A stretch of DNA of 42,177 bases from Flavobacteriales bacterium CG_4_10_14_0_2_um_filter_35_18 (GCA_002793215.1 PFPU01000162.1:1-42177); one strand, 5' to 3'. Shown: positions 25,682 through 34,806, numbered from the stretch's first letter. Numbers and translations are program-made. Notes: generated by a model not told the origin, from the letters alone.

Positions 25682-27142
25682 ATGATGACTACAAAAACAA
25701 AATATACCGAAGAACACCTTAAAAAGGAGCTTGAAACACAAGAATACGAATATGGGTTTTATACCGATATTAAATCGGATAAATTTGCTGTTGGTTTAAA
25801 TGAAGCGGTTGTTAGAGCCATTTCTAAAAAGAAAGAAGAACCAGAATGGATGACTGATTGGCGCTTACAAGCTTTTAGAGCTTGGCAAAAAATGGAAGAA
25901 CCTAATTGGGCGAACGTGCATTATGAAAAACCTAAATTTCAAGAAATTAGCTACTTCTCTGCTCCAAAAAAAAATGCAAAGCTCAATAGTTTAGATGAAG
26001 TTGACCCGGAGTTGCTAAAAACTTTTGAAAAACTGGGTATTTCAATTGACGAACAAAAGCGGCTTTCGAACGTGGCGGTTGATATTGTGATGGATTCCGT
26101 TTCAGTAGCAACAACTTTTAAAAAAACCTTAAATGAGCGTGGCATCATTTTTTGTCCAATTTCTGAAGCGATTAAAAACCATCCTGAATTGGTGCGGAAA
26201 TACATTGGAAGCATTGTGCCTCAGTCAGATAATTTTTATGCAGCTTTAAACTCAGCCGTGTTTTCTGATGGCTCTTTTTGTTATATCCCAAAAGGAGTAA
26301 AATGCCCGATGGAACTCTCGACGTATTTTAGAATTAATGAAAGTGGCACAGGACAGTTTGAACGTACCCTTTTAATTGCCGATGAAGGCAGTTATGTGAG
26401 TTACCTAGAAGGGTGCACTGCCCCAAAACGCGATGAAAATCAGTTGCACGCCGCAGTGGTTGAATTAATTATTTTAAAGGATGCTGAAATCAAATATTCA
26501 ACTGTACAAAATTGGTTTCCAGGTGGTAAAGACGGTAAAGGAGGCGTTTATAATTTTGTTACAAAACGCGCTTTATGCGAAACTAATGCTAAAGTATCGT
26601 GGACACAAGTAGAAACAGGTTCGGCAGTAACTTGGAAATATCCAAGTTGTGTGCTAAAAGGCGATAATTCGGTGGGTGAATTTTATTCAATTGCCGTTAC
26701 CAACAATTATCAACAAGCCGATACCGGTACAAAAATGATCCACATTGGTAAAAACACCAAAAGCACCATAATTTCTAAGGGTATTTCAGCCGGAAATTCT
26801 CAAAACTCTTATCGCGGATTGGTAAGAATAAATGAACGCGCCGAAAATGCACGAAATTTTTCACAATGCGATTCACTTTTAATGGGAAATGAATGTGGAG
26901 CACATACATTTCCGTATATTGAAGCGAAAAATAAATCCGCTCAAGTAGAACATGAAGCCACCACCAGTAAAATTGGTGAAGAGCAATTGTTTTATTGCAA
27001 CCAACGTGGCATCAACACCGAAAAGGCTATTGCCTTAATAGTCAACGGATTTAGCAAGGAAGTATTAAATAAACTACCGATGGAATTTGCTGTTGAGGCT
27101 CAAAAATTATTAGAAATCAGTTTAGAAGGGTCTGTAGGTTAA
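25682..27142 (+). CDS. sufB: Fe-S cluster assembly scaffold SufB
   Basis: The core scaffold of the SufBC2D complex, where sulphur and iron are assembled into clusters. At 486 residues it is full length. The conserved beta-helix core is clear: [20 protein letters not shown], then [49 protein letters not shown], and [10 protein letters not shown]-like [18 protein letters not shown]. The C-terminal region has [18 protein letters not shown] and [17 protein letters not shown]. ATGs at 25682 and 25685 are adjacent and either may be used. A 249-base gap separates it from sufC. Confidence 0.97.
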   Translation: MMTTKTKYTEEHLKKELETQEYEYGFYTDIKSDKFAVGLNEAVVRAISKKKEEPEWMTDWRLQAFRAWQKMEEPNWANVHYEKPKFQEISYFSAPKKNAKLNSLDEVDPELLKTFEKLGISIDEQKRLSNVAVDIVMDSVSVATTFKKTLNERGIIFCPISEAIKNHPELVRKYIGSIVPQSDNFYAALNSAVFSDGSFCYIPKGVKCPMELSTYFRINESGTGQFERTLLIADEGSYVSYLEGCTAPKRDENQLHAAVVELIILKDAEIKYSTVQNWFPGGKDGKGGVYNFVTKRALCETNAKVSWTQVETGSAVTWKYPSCVLKGDNSVGEFYSIAVTNNYQQADTGTKMIHIGKNTKSTIISKGISAGNSQNSYRGLVRINERAENARNFSQCDSLLMGNECGAHTFPYIEAKNKSAQVEHEATTSKIGEEQLFYCNQRGINTEKAIALIVNGFSKEVLNKLPMEFAVEAQKLLEISLEGSVG

Positions 27143-27301
27143 TTTAGAAATGAGGTAATTTAAAAATTTGTAAATGAAATAGCTAATAAATGATTAATAC
27201 TTTTCAATACCTAATCTTAAAAAACTATTAGAACAAATAACCAATATCTCAATAATAGTCAATAAAATAATGATAACATCAAAACAAAAATAATAGGCTA
27301 A

Positions 27302-27332
27302 TTTGAATGTTTTATATGGTAAAATAACTTTG
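27302..27332 (+). promoter_or_regulatory. Internal promoter for sufC
   Basis: TTTG (27302-27305), a 19-base spacer and TAACTTTG (27325-27332) match the Bacteroidota promoter consensus. It lies in the 249-base gap after sufB. The transcript would begin near 27339, about 50 bases before the sufC ATG, and would include the octamer repeat at 27354-27385. The remainder of the gap (27143-27300) is AT-rich with no other feature seen. Confidence 0.65.
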
Positions 27333-27353
27333 ACAAGCGAGACTGTTTTTCCA

Positions 27354-27385
27354 TTTTCAAATTTTCAAATTTTCAAATTTTCAAA
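27354..27385 (+). repeat. Four tandem copies of TTTTCAAA
   Basis: An 8-bp unit repeated four times without error, plus TT, ending 6 bases before the sufC ATG. It lies in the predicted 5' leader. Such arrays can gain or lose copies by slippage; here that would change leader length, not reading frame. Confidence 0.9.
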
Positions 27386-27391
27386 TTAATT

Positions 27392-28129
27392 ATGTTAAAA
27401 GTAAACGATTTACACGCTAGTATTAATGGTAAAGAAATTTTAAAAGGTATTAATTTAGAGATTAAACCAGGCGAAGTACACGCCATTATGGGACCAAATG
27501 GTTCGGGTAAAAGCACTTTATCATCGGTTATTGCCGGAAACCAAACTTTTGAAGTTACGCAAGGCGATGTGCTTTTAAACGGCGAAAGTCTGCTGAATTT
27601 TCTACCTGAAGAACGCGCCCACAAAGGAATTTTTCTATCATTTCAATACCCCGTAGAAATACCGGGTGTAACCACGACCAATTTTATAAAAACAGCTTTA
27701 AACGAAAGCCGTAAAGCAAAGGGTTTACCCGAATTACCGGCAAACGAGTTGCTTAAAAAAATTCGTGAAACCGCTGAACTGCTCGATATAGACCGCAAAT
27801 TTTTATCGAGATCTTTAAATGAAGGCTTTTCGGGTGGCGAAAAAAAGCGAAACGAAATTTTTCAAATGGCGATGCTCGAACCTAAATTGGCAATTTTAGA
27901 TGAAACCGATTCGGGCTTAGATATTGATGCGCTAAAAATTGTCGCTAACGGCGTTAATAAATTGAAAACTAAAGACAATGCAATTCTGGTAATTACACAC
28001 TACCAACGCTTGTTAGATTATATTATACCAGATTTTGTTCACGTGCTTTACAATGGTAGAATAGTAAAATCGGGCACTAAAGAATTGGCTTACGAACTAG
28101 AAGAAAAAGGATACGATTGGCTTAAATAG
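27392..28129 (+). CDS. sufC: Fe-S cluster assembly ATPase SufC
   Basis: The ABC-type ATPase subunit of SufBC2D, which drives conformational change of the scaffold. 245 residues. The Walker A motif is GPNGSGKST (~34-42), the Q-loop is [13 protein letters not shown], the ABC signature is [12 protein letters not shown], Walker B and D-loop are [12 protein letters not shown], and the switch His is in VITHYQRLL. The SufC-type signature and position between sufB and sufD fix the identity. It has its own promoter and a repeat-containing leader and is 98 bases from sufD. Confidence 0.97.
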   Translation: MLKVNDLHASINGKEILKGINLEIKPGEVHAIMGPNGSGKSTLSSVIAGNQTFEVTQGDVLLNGESLLNFLPEERAHKGIFLSFQYPVEIPGVTTTNFIKTALNESRKAKGLPELPANELLKKIRETAELLDIDRKFLSRSLNEGFSGGEKKRNEIFQMAMLEPKLAILDETDSGLDIDALKIVANGVNKLKTKDNAILVITHYQRLLDYIIPDFVHVLYNGRIVKSGTKELAYELEEKGYDWLK

Positions 28130-28227
28130 CTCGATTTGGTTTTGAAATAATTTTAAGCGGTTCCTTCTAAAAAAAGGCTGGGACTTTTTGAGGTGGTAAT
28201 TTTTAAAGCACTATTGAAATTTTTATT

Positions 28228-29550
28228 ATGGAATTAAAAGAAAAATTAATAAGCTCATTTTTAGCTTTTGAAAATACGGAAGCTGGCGAAGTAGATTCTA
28301 AGATACTCGACGAGCGAAATCAGGCATTTTTACAGTTTGAAAAATTGGGGTTTCCAACCAAAAAAGAAGAAGATTGGAAATACACCTCGTTAAAACCCAT
28401 TCTTAATAAAGATTACAATCTGTTTCCAGAGACGGAAAATAACATTGAATTTAAGGAGGTTAAGCGCTTTTTTATTCACGAAATTGACAGTTATAAGATA
28501 GTGTTTGTAGATGGTGTTTACAGCTCATTTCTTTCCGAAACCACTCACGAAGGATGTGATATTTGTCTGTTTTCGGCCGCGATAAAAAAACCTAAATACA
28601 AAATGGTAATCGACCATTATTTTAACACCATTGCCGAAAAAGAGGAGAATCTTACCGCTTTAAATACGGCATTTACTAAAGAAGGTGTTTATATTAACAT
28701 TCCTAAAAACACGGTTCTTCCTAAGCCCATTCAGGTGATGCATTTTAGCACCGGCAACAATAATGACGTGCTTTTACAACCTCGAAACCTAATTGTGGTA
28801 GGCGAAAATTCTCACGTGCAAATTATTGAACGCCACCAAAGTTTATCACAAAATGCCACGCTTACCAACGTAGTTACTGAAATATTTGCCTTAAAACGCG
28901 CCATAGTCGATTATTATAAAATTCAGAATGATTTGCAAACGGCTTCATTAATAGACAACACTTACATTTTGCAAAAGCAAAATAGCATTGTTACCCTAAA
29001 TACCTATTCTTTTGGAGGACAATTAACTAGAAATAATTTAAAATTTTATCACAACGGCACACAAATTTCATCTCACTTAAATGGCATCACCATTATTGGC
29101 GATAAACAACACGTTGACCACAACACTTTAGTCAATCACCTCACACCCCATTGCGAAAGCCGACAGAATTATAAAGGTATTTATGCCGATAAAGCTACGG
29201 GTGTTTTTAACGGAAAAGTTTTGGTGCATAAAGAAGCTCAAAAAACCAATGCTTTTCAGCAAAACAATAATATTTTATTGCACGATGGCGCTACTATAAA
29301 TGCCAAACCACAACTTAAAATTTACGCCAATGATGTAAAATGTTCACACGGGTGCACCATCGGTCAACTTGATGAAGACGCCTTATTTTATTTGCGCTCA
29401 CGTGGCATCCCAAAACAAGAAGCCACCGCTTTATTGCTTTATGCCTTTAGCAATGATGTCTTAACTTGTATTAAAATCCCTGCACTGAAAAACCGCATCA
29501 CCAAATTGATTGCCTTAAAACTAGGTGTTAATTTGGGTTTTGATTTATAA
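28228..29550 (+). CDS. sufD: Fe-S cluster assembly protein SufD
   Basis: The SufB-like partner of the SufBC2D complex, involved in iron acquisition for the nascent cluster. 440 residues. An N-terminal helical part with KKEEDWKYTSLKPIL (~45-60) is typical of SufD, followed by the beta-helix core (IVVGENSHVQIIERHQSL, then YKGIYADKATGVFNGKVLVH, NNILLHDGATINAKPQLKIY) and the C-terminal motif DVKCSHGCTIGQLDEDALFY with the conserved His. It closes the sufB-C-D group. sufS is 2.8 kb further on, after three unrelated genes. Confidence 0.96.
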   Translation: MELKEKLISSFLAFENTEAGEVDSKILDERNQAFLQFEKLGFPTKKEEDWKYTSLKPILNKDYNLFPETENNIEFKEVKRFFIHEIDSYKIVFVDGVYSSFLSETTHEGCDICLFSAAIKKPKYKMVIDHYFNTIAEKEENLTALNTAFTKEGVYINIPKNTVLPKPIQVMHFSTGNNNDVLLQPRNLIVVGENSHVQIIERHQSLSQNATLTNVVTEIFALKRAIVDYYKIQNDLQTASLIDNTYILQKQNSIVTLNTYSFGGQLTRNNLKFYHNGTQISSHLNGITIIGDKQHVDHNTLVNHLTPHCESRQNYKGIYADKATGVFNGKVLVHKEAQKTNAFQQNNNILLHDGATINAKPQLKIYANDVKCSHGCTIGQLDEDALFYLRSRGIPKQEATALLLYAFSNDVLTCIKIPALKNRITKLIALKLGVNLGFDL

Positions 29551-29551
29551 G

Positions 29552-29610
29552 CAACAATTAATCTCCTGAAAAGGGGAGAACTAAAAGTAAAATTTTTGGA
29601 ATAATTGTTG
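29552..29610 (+). other. Nested inverted repeat downstream of sufD
   Basis: Outer arms CAACAATTA (29552-29560) and TAATTGTTG (29602-29610) enclose a smaller hairpin TCTCCT/GGGAGA (29562-29567 and 29574-29579) with loop GAAAAG. There is no T run directly after, so it is not a typical intrinsic terminator. It may be an RNA structure that stabilises the sufD end or limits transcription into the next gene. Confidence 0.4.
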
Positions 29611-29639
29611 TTGAATTTTACTAGACTAAATCAAATCAC

Positions 29640-30173
29640 ATGAAACGTTTAATAAGCCTGTTATTTTTAAGCTTAACACTCGTTACTTTTTCGCAAGATC
29701 AAAAAACGAAAGGTGTTTTTTATAAATTAGGGTTGGCAACTACTTTAATGCTCAACGAAGATTTTGAACTAGGTAATAGTGATGAAACTTTAATTAACCC
29801 AAGCGCAATATTTTTAAATAATGCCGTAGGTATTCAGTTTGACCATAAATCGAGCGTGGAATTTAACCTTGAATACAATTGGCACTCTAGGCAGGGGCTA
29901 AACTTTTTGCCTATTTATTTTAGCTATCGGTACAATGTTTTTGAATTTGAAGACAATCTCTTTGTTAGAGTAGGCTACGGCCGTTTATTAGACCTTGGCA
30001 AAGCTTATGAAAAAGGAACTTTTTATAAAGTTGGATTAGGATTCCAAATTTTTGACAAAGATTATAAAAATTCGTTCCTTTTCGGCTTAGATTTTAACCG
30101 AAAACGCTTTGGGTTTGTCCAATCAGATAAACTGTCAAGTGTGTCTATTTTTTTTGAATATACAATATTTTAA
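29640..30173 (+). CDS. Small exported beta-barrel-like protein, function unknown
   Basis: A 177-residue protein with a signal peptide (MKRLISLLFLSLTLVTFSQ). The mature part consists of alternating strands rich in aromatics (VEFNLEYNWHSR, FLPIYFSYRYNVFEF, NLFVRVGYGRLLDLG, YKVGLGFQIF, FLFGLDFNRKRFGF) and ends in Phe (SIFFEYTIF). That pattern suggests a small eight-strand outer-membrane barrel. No family is recognised. It ends 4 bases before the convergent serine hydrolase gene and does not appear related to Fe-S assembly. Confidence 0.78.
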   Translation: MKRLISLLFLSLTLVTFSQDQKTKGVFYKLGLATTLMLNEDFELGNSDETLINPSAIFLNNAVGIQFDHKSSVEFNLEYNWHSRQGLNFLPIYFSYRYNVFEFEDNLFVRVGYGRLLDLGKAYEKGTFYKVGLGFQIFDKDYKNSFLFGLDFNRKRFGFVQSDKLSSVSIFFEYTIF

Positions 30174-30177
30174 AGGC

Positions 30178-31521
30178 CTATTTCACACCTTCCAAAATAC
30201 CTTTTAAAAAGTCATTAAAGTTAAATTCAGGATCTTCGGTTAAGCCGGTTCGCACAATAACCAAGTTTTTAGAAGGAATGATAAAAACCATCTGCCCTTG
30301 ATAACCATTACAACTAAACAAATCTTTGGGCACATCGGGATAAACCCCGCCGGCATTTAGCCAAAATTGTGCACCATAAAGGCCATTAGAAGTATTTGTT
30401 GGGGTTTTTACATAATCAACCCAAGTGCTGTCAATAATTTGTTCGCCATTCCAATTGCCACGATGTAAATATAAGGTGCCAAATTTTGCCCAATCGCGTG
30501 TGCTCGCCCAACCATATGAGGAACCGACATAATTACCGGCCAAATCGGTTTCAATGAGCGCTGTATGCATGCCAATTTTATCTAATAAAGCCGTGTACCA
30601 AAAGTCTAAATAGTCTTGATGTGTTGCAAACTTAGTTCTTAAATAGCCTGATAATAAATTGGTTGTGCCCGAAGAGTAATTCCAATGGGTGTTTGGTTTA
30701 AATTTGGCAGGCATCTTTTGTTGCGACAGACTCATATCTTTATCTAAAAACAACATGCGCGTAACACCCGAAAGTTCATCATAATTTTCATCCCATTCTA
30801 AACCGCTATTCATGTGTAATAAATCGCTTAAAGTAATTTTAGAACGCTCATCTTGTTCCCAATCTTTAAACAAATGGGACTGGTTAACAGATAGTTTTCC
30901 TTGCTTTTGAAGGATTCCAAACATGGTTGCGGTAATACTTTTGGTCATTGACCACCCTAAAATTGGCGTATTTACATCAAAACCATCGGCATATTTCTCG
31001 GCAATGATATGGTCTTTATACAACACTAAAACGGTGCGGGTTTTCTTAACAGACAAACCTTTGTTGTCAAATGCATCGGCTACAGCTTTATTAATTTTTT
31101 TGTAGTCGAGTTCTAAAAATAAGGTGTCTTTTTGAGCCAAATCACCATAAGGATAAGGCTTTGTAATATTGGAAAAATTGCGCAAAGGGATTTCATATTT
31201 TAAATCATCTTCAACCCCATCAATCATTAAAACGGCTCCTAAACCTTCACGGTAAACGGCCGTGCGTTTTTTAAGTTTAAACACCTTGGATGTCACTGAT
31301 TTATCCTCCACATTAACTGTGTTGTGAGCTAAATTTACTGGTGAAAATCCGTTATCGCCTGTTTCGGCCGAGCCTTGCGTGCGATGTGCTAAAAACATGG
31401 CAGAGGCAACACTTTTAGAAGCGTATCCGGTAATAATATCCAATTTTGGATAATAAGAATACACCACAAAAGCCAAAGCAATGACAATAACTAGGGCGAG
31501 TTTTTTAAAAATACTTTTCAT
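30178..31521 (-). CDS. Beta-lactamase-fold serine hydrolase
   Basis: A 447-residue member of the class C beta-lactamase/penicillin-binding-like esterase group, closest in style to 6-aminohexanoate-dimer hydrolase (NylB)-type enzymes. It has one N-terminal membrane segment (LALVIVIALAFVVYSYY) as a signal or anchor. Active-site motifs are SMTK (Ser191, Lys194) and NYSSG (Tyr282), and the third motif region reads SCNGYQGQMVFIIP. Substrates in this superfamily range from beta-lactams and esters to amide dimers, so none is assigned. It is monocistronic and converges on the preceding plus-strand gene. Confidence 0.88.
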   Translation of the reverse strand: MKSIFKKLALVIVIALAFVVYSYYPKLDIITGYASKSVASAMFLAHRTQGSAETGDNGFSPVNLAHNTVNVEDKSVTSKVFKLKKRTAVYREGLGAVLMIDGVEDDLKYEIPLRNFSNITKPYPYGDLAQKDTLFLELDYKKINKAVADAFDNKGLSVKKTRTVLVLYKDHIIAEKYADGFDVNTPILGWSMTKSITATMFGILQKQGKLSVNQSHLFKDWEQDERSKITLSDLLHMNSGLEWDENYDELSGVTRMLFLDKDMSLSQQKMPAKFKPNTHWNYSSGTTNLLSGYLRTKFATHQDYLDFWYTALLDKIGMHTALIETDLAGNYVGSSYGWASTRDWAKFGTLYLHRGNWNGEQIIDSTWVDYVKTPTNTSNGLYGAQFWLNAGGVYPDVPKDLFSCNGYQGQMVFIIPSKNLVIVRTGLTEDPEFNFNDFLKGILEGVK

Positions 31522-31630
31522 GACAACTATTTTAAGGAGTCACAAATATAAACTTTATATTTTTTAAAGCTATTTTTAAAAAGATGTTTAATAAACTGGG
31601 TATTTTTATTAAAAAAAGGGATATAGGGAT

Positions 31631-31666
31631 AAAAAAAAATGACAGCCTTTAAGGACTGTCATTTTA
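31631..31666 (-). terminator. Terminator of the small lipoprotein gene
   Basis: AATGACAG-CCTT pairs with AAGG-(A)-CTGTCATT around 31639-31662 with one bulged base, followed on the minus strand by a run of nine T (plus A run 31631-31639). It ends the lipoprotein transcript before the serine hydrolase gene. Confidence 0.8.
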
Positions 31667-31706
31667 AAATATAAGCAAAAGCTTATTAATTTTTAAGAAG
31701 TTTTAA

Positions 31707-32084
31707 TTATTGAGCTACTGCTGTAGAATCAGTTGATACTGCTGTAGTGTCTACTGCTGCTGCTGCTAATTCTGCTTCAATTTGAGCTTTGAAAGCATCA
31801 TATTTAGCTTTACCTGCATCAATTTTGCCTTGAGCTGCTTCTTTTTCTTTTAAATTTTCTAGAGCTACTTCAGCTTCACCAACTTTAGCTTGATAAGAAG
31901 CGTCAATTGTTGACCAGTTAGTTCTAACTTCTAAAGAATCAATTGCTACAACTGAGTCAACAAAAGCCACATAAGAATCTACTGTTTTTTCAGCGTTAGC
32001 TACATTTTCATCTTTACAAGATGCAAATACTAAAGAGATTAATGTCAATCCTAAAAATAAATTTCTTTTTTTCATTTTATTCAA
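31707..32084 (-). CDS. Small alanine-rich lipoprotein, function unknown
   Basis: A 125-residue lipoprotein with lipobox LVFASC (Cys23). The start may be ATG 32084 or Met4 at 32075. The mature part is one long predicted helix or coiled coil, rich in Ala, Glu and Lys (QAKVGEAEVALENLKEKEAA), ending in a Ser/Thr/Ala tail (AAVDTTAVSTDSTAVAQ). Ala codons are almost all GCT or GCA and use is more uniform than in neighbours, which suggests high expression. It has its own -7 box and a strong terminator, so it is a monocistronic, probably abundant envelope protein. No named family is recognised. Confidence 0.82.
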   Translation of the reverse strand: MNKMKKRNLFLGLTLISLVFASCKDENVANAEKTVDSYVAFVDSVVAIDSLEVRTNWSTIDASYQAKVGEAEVALENLKEKEAAQGKIDAGKAKYDAFKAQIEAELAAAAVDTTAVSTDSTAVAQ

Positions 32085-32389
32085 TTTTAATTGTTAATTT
32101 AACTTTTTTTTAACGCCACAAATGTATAAAAATATTTATCACAAATAATTGATTATATAAAAAAATATTTTTAATATTTTTTAGTTGGTTTTTTAGGAAG
32201 AAAAAGATTATTAAAAGCGGTTAATTATAGATGATTTTAAGGCCTTTAACTTGTATAAATAACTTATTATCAAATTTATAAAGATTTAGCAAAACCTTCC
32301 AAAGATCTATTTTTTTGATATTATTTTTTTTGAGTCTGTAAATAATTTCTATTTAGTACTTTTGTTTTCACAATTATTTTAAAGAAATT
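32085..32389. promoter_or_regulatory. Divergent control region between lipoprotein and sufS genes
   Basis: A 305-base AT-rich gap. On the minus strand TACATTTG (plus 32119-32126) is an exact -7 match, 35 bases before ATG 32084. On the plus strand TACTTTTG (32357-32364) is an exact match, 26 bases before the sufS ATG. Neither has a perfectly spaced -33 TTTG. Nothing else was recognised in the middle portion. Confidence 0.55.
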
Positions 32390-33604
32390 ATGTTAGATAT
32401 AACAAAAATAAGAGCCAATTTTCCCATTTTGCATCAACAAGTCAATGGAAAGCCATTGGTTTATTTTGATAATGCCGCTACCAGCCAAAAACCACAACTC
32501 GTAATAGATAGTATTTCAAATTATTATAAGACCATTAATGCCAATATTCATCGAGGTGTTCACACCCTTAGCCAGTTGGCTACAAATGCTTATGAAGAAG
32601 CGCGTAAAAAGATTCAAATAAACTTTAACGCTAAATACGCACACGAAATTATTTTTACCCGAGGCACAACCGAAAGTATTAATTTGATATCGAGTGGTTT
32701 TTCGCAACTCCTCAACAAAGGTGATGAGGTAATTATCTCTTATTTAGAACACCATTCAAATATTGTACCTTGGCAATTAGTGTGCGAAAAAAGTGGTGCG
32801 GTATTAAAAGTTATTCCTATTAATGAAAAAGGGGAGTTATTAATGGAAGCTTTTGACAAGTTGTTATCTGATAAAACAAAGCTTGTAGCGGTTAATCATA
32901 TTTCAAATACCTTAGGAACCATCAATCCTGTTAAAGAAATTATTGCAAAGGCCCATCAAGTTGGCGCGGTAGTTTTAATTGATGGCGCACAAGCGGCCCC
33001 TCATTTAAAAGTGGATGTGCAAGATTTAGACTGTGATTTCTATTGTGTTTCGGCTCATAAAATGTATGGACCAACGGGAATAGGCTTTCTTTATGGCAAA
33101 GAAGCACAACTCAATAAAATACCTCCTTATCATGGAGGAGGAGAAATGATTAAAACCGTAACTTTTGAAAAAACAACTTATGCCGAGCTGCCCCATAAAT
33201 TTGAAGCCGGGACTCCAAATATTGCAGGAGGTATTGCCTTTGGCACAGCAATAGACTACATTAATAGTATAGGTGTTGAAAACATAGCGCAACAAGAACG
33301 CAGCTTGCTGGTTTATGGCACTGAAAAACTTTTAGAAATACCGGGTTTGAGAATTTATGGCACCTCCTCTAAAAAAGCGAGTGTTATCTCCTTTAATATA
33401 GAAGGTATTCACCCTTACGATATTGGAAGTATTATTGATAAATTGGGAATTGCCGTGAGAACCGGTCACCATTGCACACAACCGATTATGGATTTTTATA
33501 AAATCCCGGGAACGGTGCGCGCTTCGTTTGCGTTCTATAATACTAAAGAAGAAATTGATGCGATGGTATTAGCTGTTAAAAAAGCGAAACAAATGCTTTC
33601 TTAA
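32390..33604 (+). CDS. sufS: SufS-type cysteine desulphurase
   Basis: A PLP enzyme that takes sulphur from cysteine as an enzyme-bound persulphide and supplies it to the SufBCD scaffold. 404 residues. The PLP Lys is Lys224 in CVSAHKMYGPTGIG, and the catalytic Cys362 lies in RTGHHCTQP, the group II (SufS) form. Other signatures are YFDNAATSQKP near the N-terminus and EHHSNIVPWQ. SufS usually needs SufE or SufU as sulphur acceptor; neither gene follows, as the next gene (rnhA) is on the other strand. It has its own promoter. Confidence 0.96.
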   Translation: MLDITKIRANFPILHQQVNGKPLVYFDNAATSQKPQLVIDSISNYYKTINANIHRGVHTLSQLATNAYEEARKKIQINFNAKYAHEIIFTRGTTESINLISSGFSQLLNKGDEVIISYLEHHSNIVPWQLVCEKSGAVLKVIPINEKGELLMEAFDKLLSDKTKLVAVNHISNTLGTINPVKEIIAKAHQVGAVVLIDGAQAAPHLKVDVQDLDCDFYCVSAHKMYGPTGIGFLYGKEAQLNKIPPYHGGGEMIKTVTFEKTTYAELPHKFEAGTPNIAGGIAFGTAIDYINSIGVENIAQQERSLLVYGTEKLLEIPGLRIYGTSSKKASVISFNIEGIHPYDIGSIIDKLGIAVRTGHHCTQPIMDFYKIPGTVRASFAFYNTKEEIDAMVLAVKKAKQMLS

Positions 33605-33612
33605 AATAGGTT

Positions 33613-34083
33613 TTAATTTTTTTCTTCAAACTGAACGTCGGTTAATAAATTTTTTTGTTGTGAAGCGGTAACCGCTAGCACATCGCAACGCTCATTTTGT
33701 GGATGATTATTATGCCCTTTTACCCACACAAATTTTGGATTTATTTTGCGGTAACTTTTTAAAAACCGAATCCATAAATCGCTATTTTTTTTACCGGTAA
33801 AGTATTTTTTTTCCCAACCAAACACCCATTTCTTTTCAATAGCATCTACCACATATTTAGAATCTGAAAAAATGGTAACCTCTAAATTGTTGGTTTTAAG
33901 GTTTTCTAGCGCAACAATTACCGCTAAAAGTTCCATCCTATTATTAGTTGTCAAGTTGTAACCCGCCGAAAATTCCTTTTGATAAGGTTTTCCAACCCAT
34001 TCCATCACAATGCCATAACCACCCTTTCCAGGATTTCCACTACAAGCGCCATCTGTATAAATATGTACGCTATTTTGAGGCAT
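33613..34083 (-). CDS. rnhA: Ribonuclease HI
   Basis: Cuts the RNA strand of RNA-DNA hybrids, such as R-loops and Okazaki primers. 156 residues, the usual length. Catalytic acids are visible as Asp11 (YTDGACSGNPG), Glu51 (NRMELLAV), Asp74 (FSDSKYVVD) and Asp134 (NERCDVLA), and the handle region has KKWVFGWEKKYF. Its start overlaps the end of purN by 14 bases on the same strand, indicating one transcript. Confidence 0.96.
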   Translation of the reverse strand: MPQNSVHIYTDGACSGNPGKGGYGIVMEWVGKPYQKEFSAGYNLTTNNRMELLAVIVALENLKTNNLEVTIFSDSKYVVDAIEKKWVFGWEKKYFTGKKNSDLWIRFLKSYRKINPKFVWVKGHNNHPQNERCDVLAVTASQQKNLLTDVQFEEKN

Positions 34084-34642
34084 CTAATAACAAGTTTTCT
34101 ATTACAACGGGAAAATATTGATATTCTAGTTTATGAATCTTTTGCGCTAAAGTATCAGCAGTTTCATCTGCGTCAAGCGGAAAAGCTTTTTGAAAAATAA
34201 GCGCCCCTTGGTCATAATGTTCATTGACATAATGAATGCTTATTCCCGATTCTTTTTCGTTATTAGCGATAACTGTTTGATGAACCAAGTTGCCAAACAT
34301 GCCTTTTCCGCCATATTTTGGCAATAATGCGGGGTGGATGTTGATTATTTTTTTTGGAAATAACTCAATAAAAGGAGAAGGTATTTTTAATAAAAACCCG
34401 GCTAAGATGATTAAATCAGCATTTTTAAAAGCTTGGTGTTTTAACAACACCCCCGACTGCAAATCGGCTTTTGTAAAAATAAGGCAGGGTAGGTTTAAAC
34501 GCCTAGCGCGCTCTATAACACCAGCTTTAGGGTTATTAGTGGCTATTAAATCTATTTTAATGTGATCATTAGATTTAAAATAGTTGTCAATATTTTCGGC
34601 ATTCGATCCCGAGCCGGAGGCAAAAATTATGAGGTGTTTCAA
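34070..34642 (-). CDS. purN: Phosphoribosylglycinamide formyltransferase
   Basis: Transfers a formyl group from 10-formyltetrahydrofolate to GAR in purine synthesis. 190 residues. The N-terminus MKHLIIFASGSGSNAENI matches the family phosphate-binding start. Catalytic residues are Asn101 and His103 in NIHPALLPKYGG and Asp144 in HYDQGALIF. The start codon is TTG (34640-34642); no upstream or nearby ATG would retain the FASGSGSN segment. It is divergent from acpP and translationally overlaps rnhA. Confidence 0.94.
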   Translation of the reverse strand: MKHLIIFASGSGSNAENIDNYFKSNDHIKIDLIATNNPKAGVIERARRLNLPCLIFTKADLQSGVLLKHQAFKNADLIILAGFLLKIPSPFIELFPKKIINIHPALLPKYGGKGMFGNLVHQTVIANNEKESGISIHYVNEHYDQGALIFQKAFPLDADETADTLAQKIHKLEYQYFPVVIENLLLDASK

Positions 34643-34769
34643 TAGGTAGCAGATTTAAATCCGTACAAAAAAAAGGATTATTATTAACATAGTCAACCTA
34701 AATTTTCAATTTGTTTGCGTTTAATTTGCACTATTTTAAATAAATCACGTGTTTTAATCTAAAGTTTTT

Positions 34770-34777
34770 TATTTTTG
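34770..34777 (+). promoter_or_regulatory. -7 promoter element of acpP-fabF-rnc (TATTTTTG)
   Basis: An exact TAnnTTTG match, 29 bases before the acpP ATG, within the 164-base divergent gap to purN. No clear -33 element. Confidence 0.5.
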
Positions 34778-34806
34778 CAGTCTAATAAAATTAAAACTTA
34801 AAAATT

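Noticed and set aside
27354-27385. CRISPR-like array
   Set aside because: The unit is 8 bp with no spacers and no cas genes nearby; it is a simple tandem repeat.
28130-28227. Terminator or small RNA in the sufC-sufD gap
   Set aside because: The A-rich and T-rich stretches do not form a convincing stem, and no RNA family is recognised.
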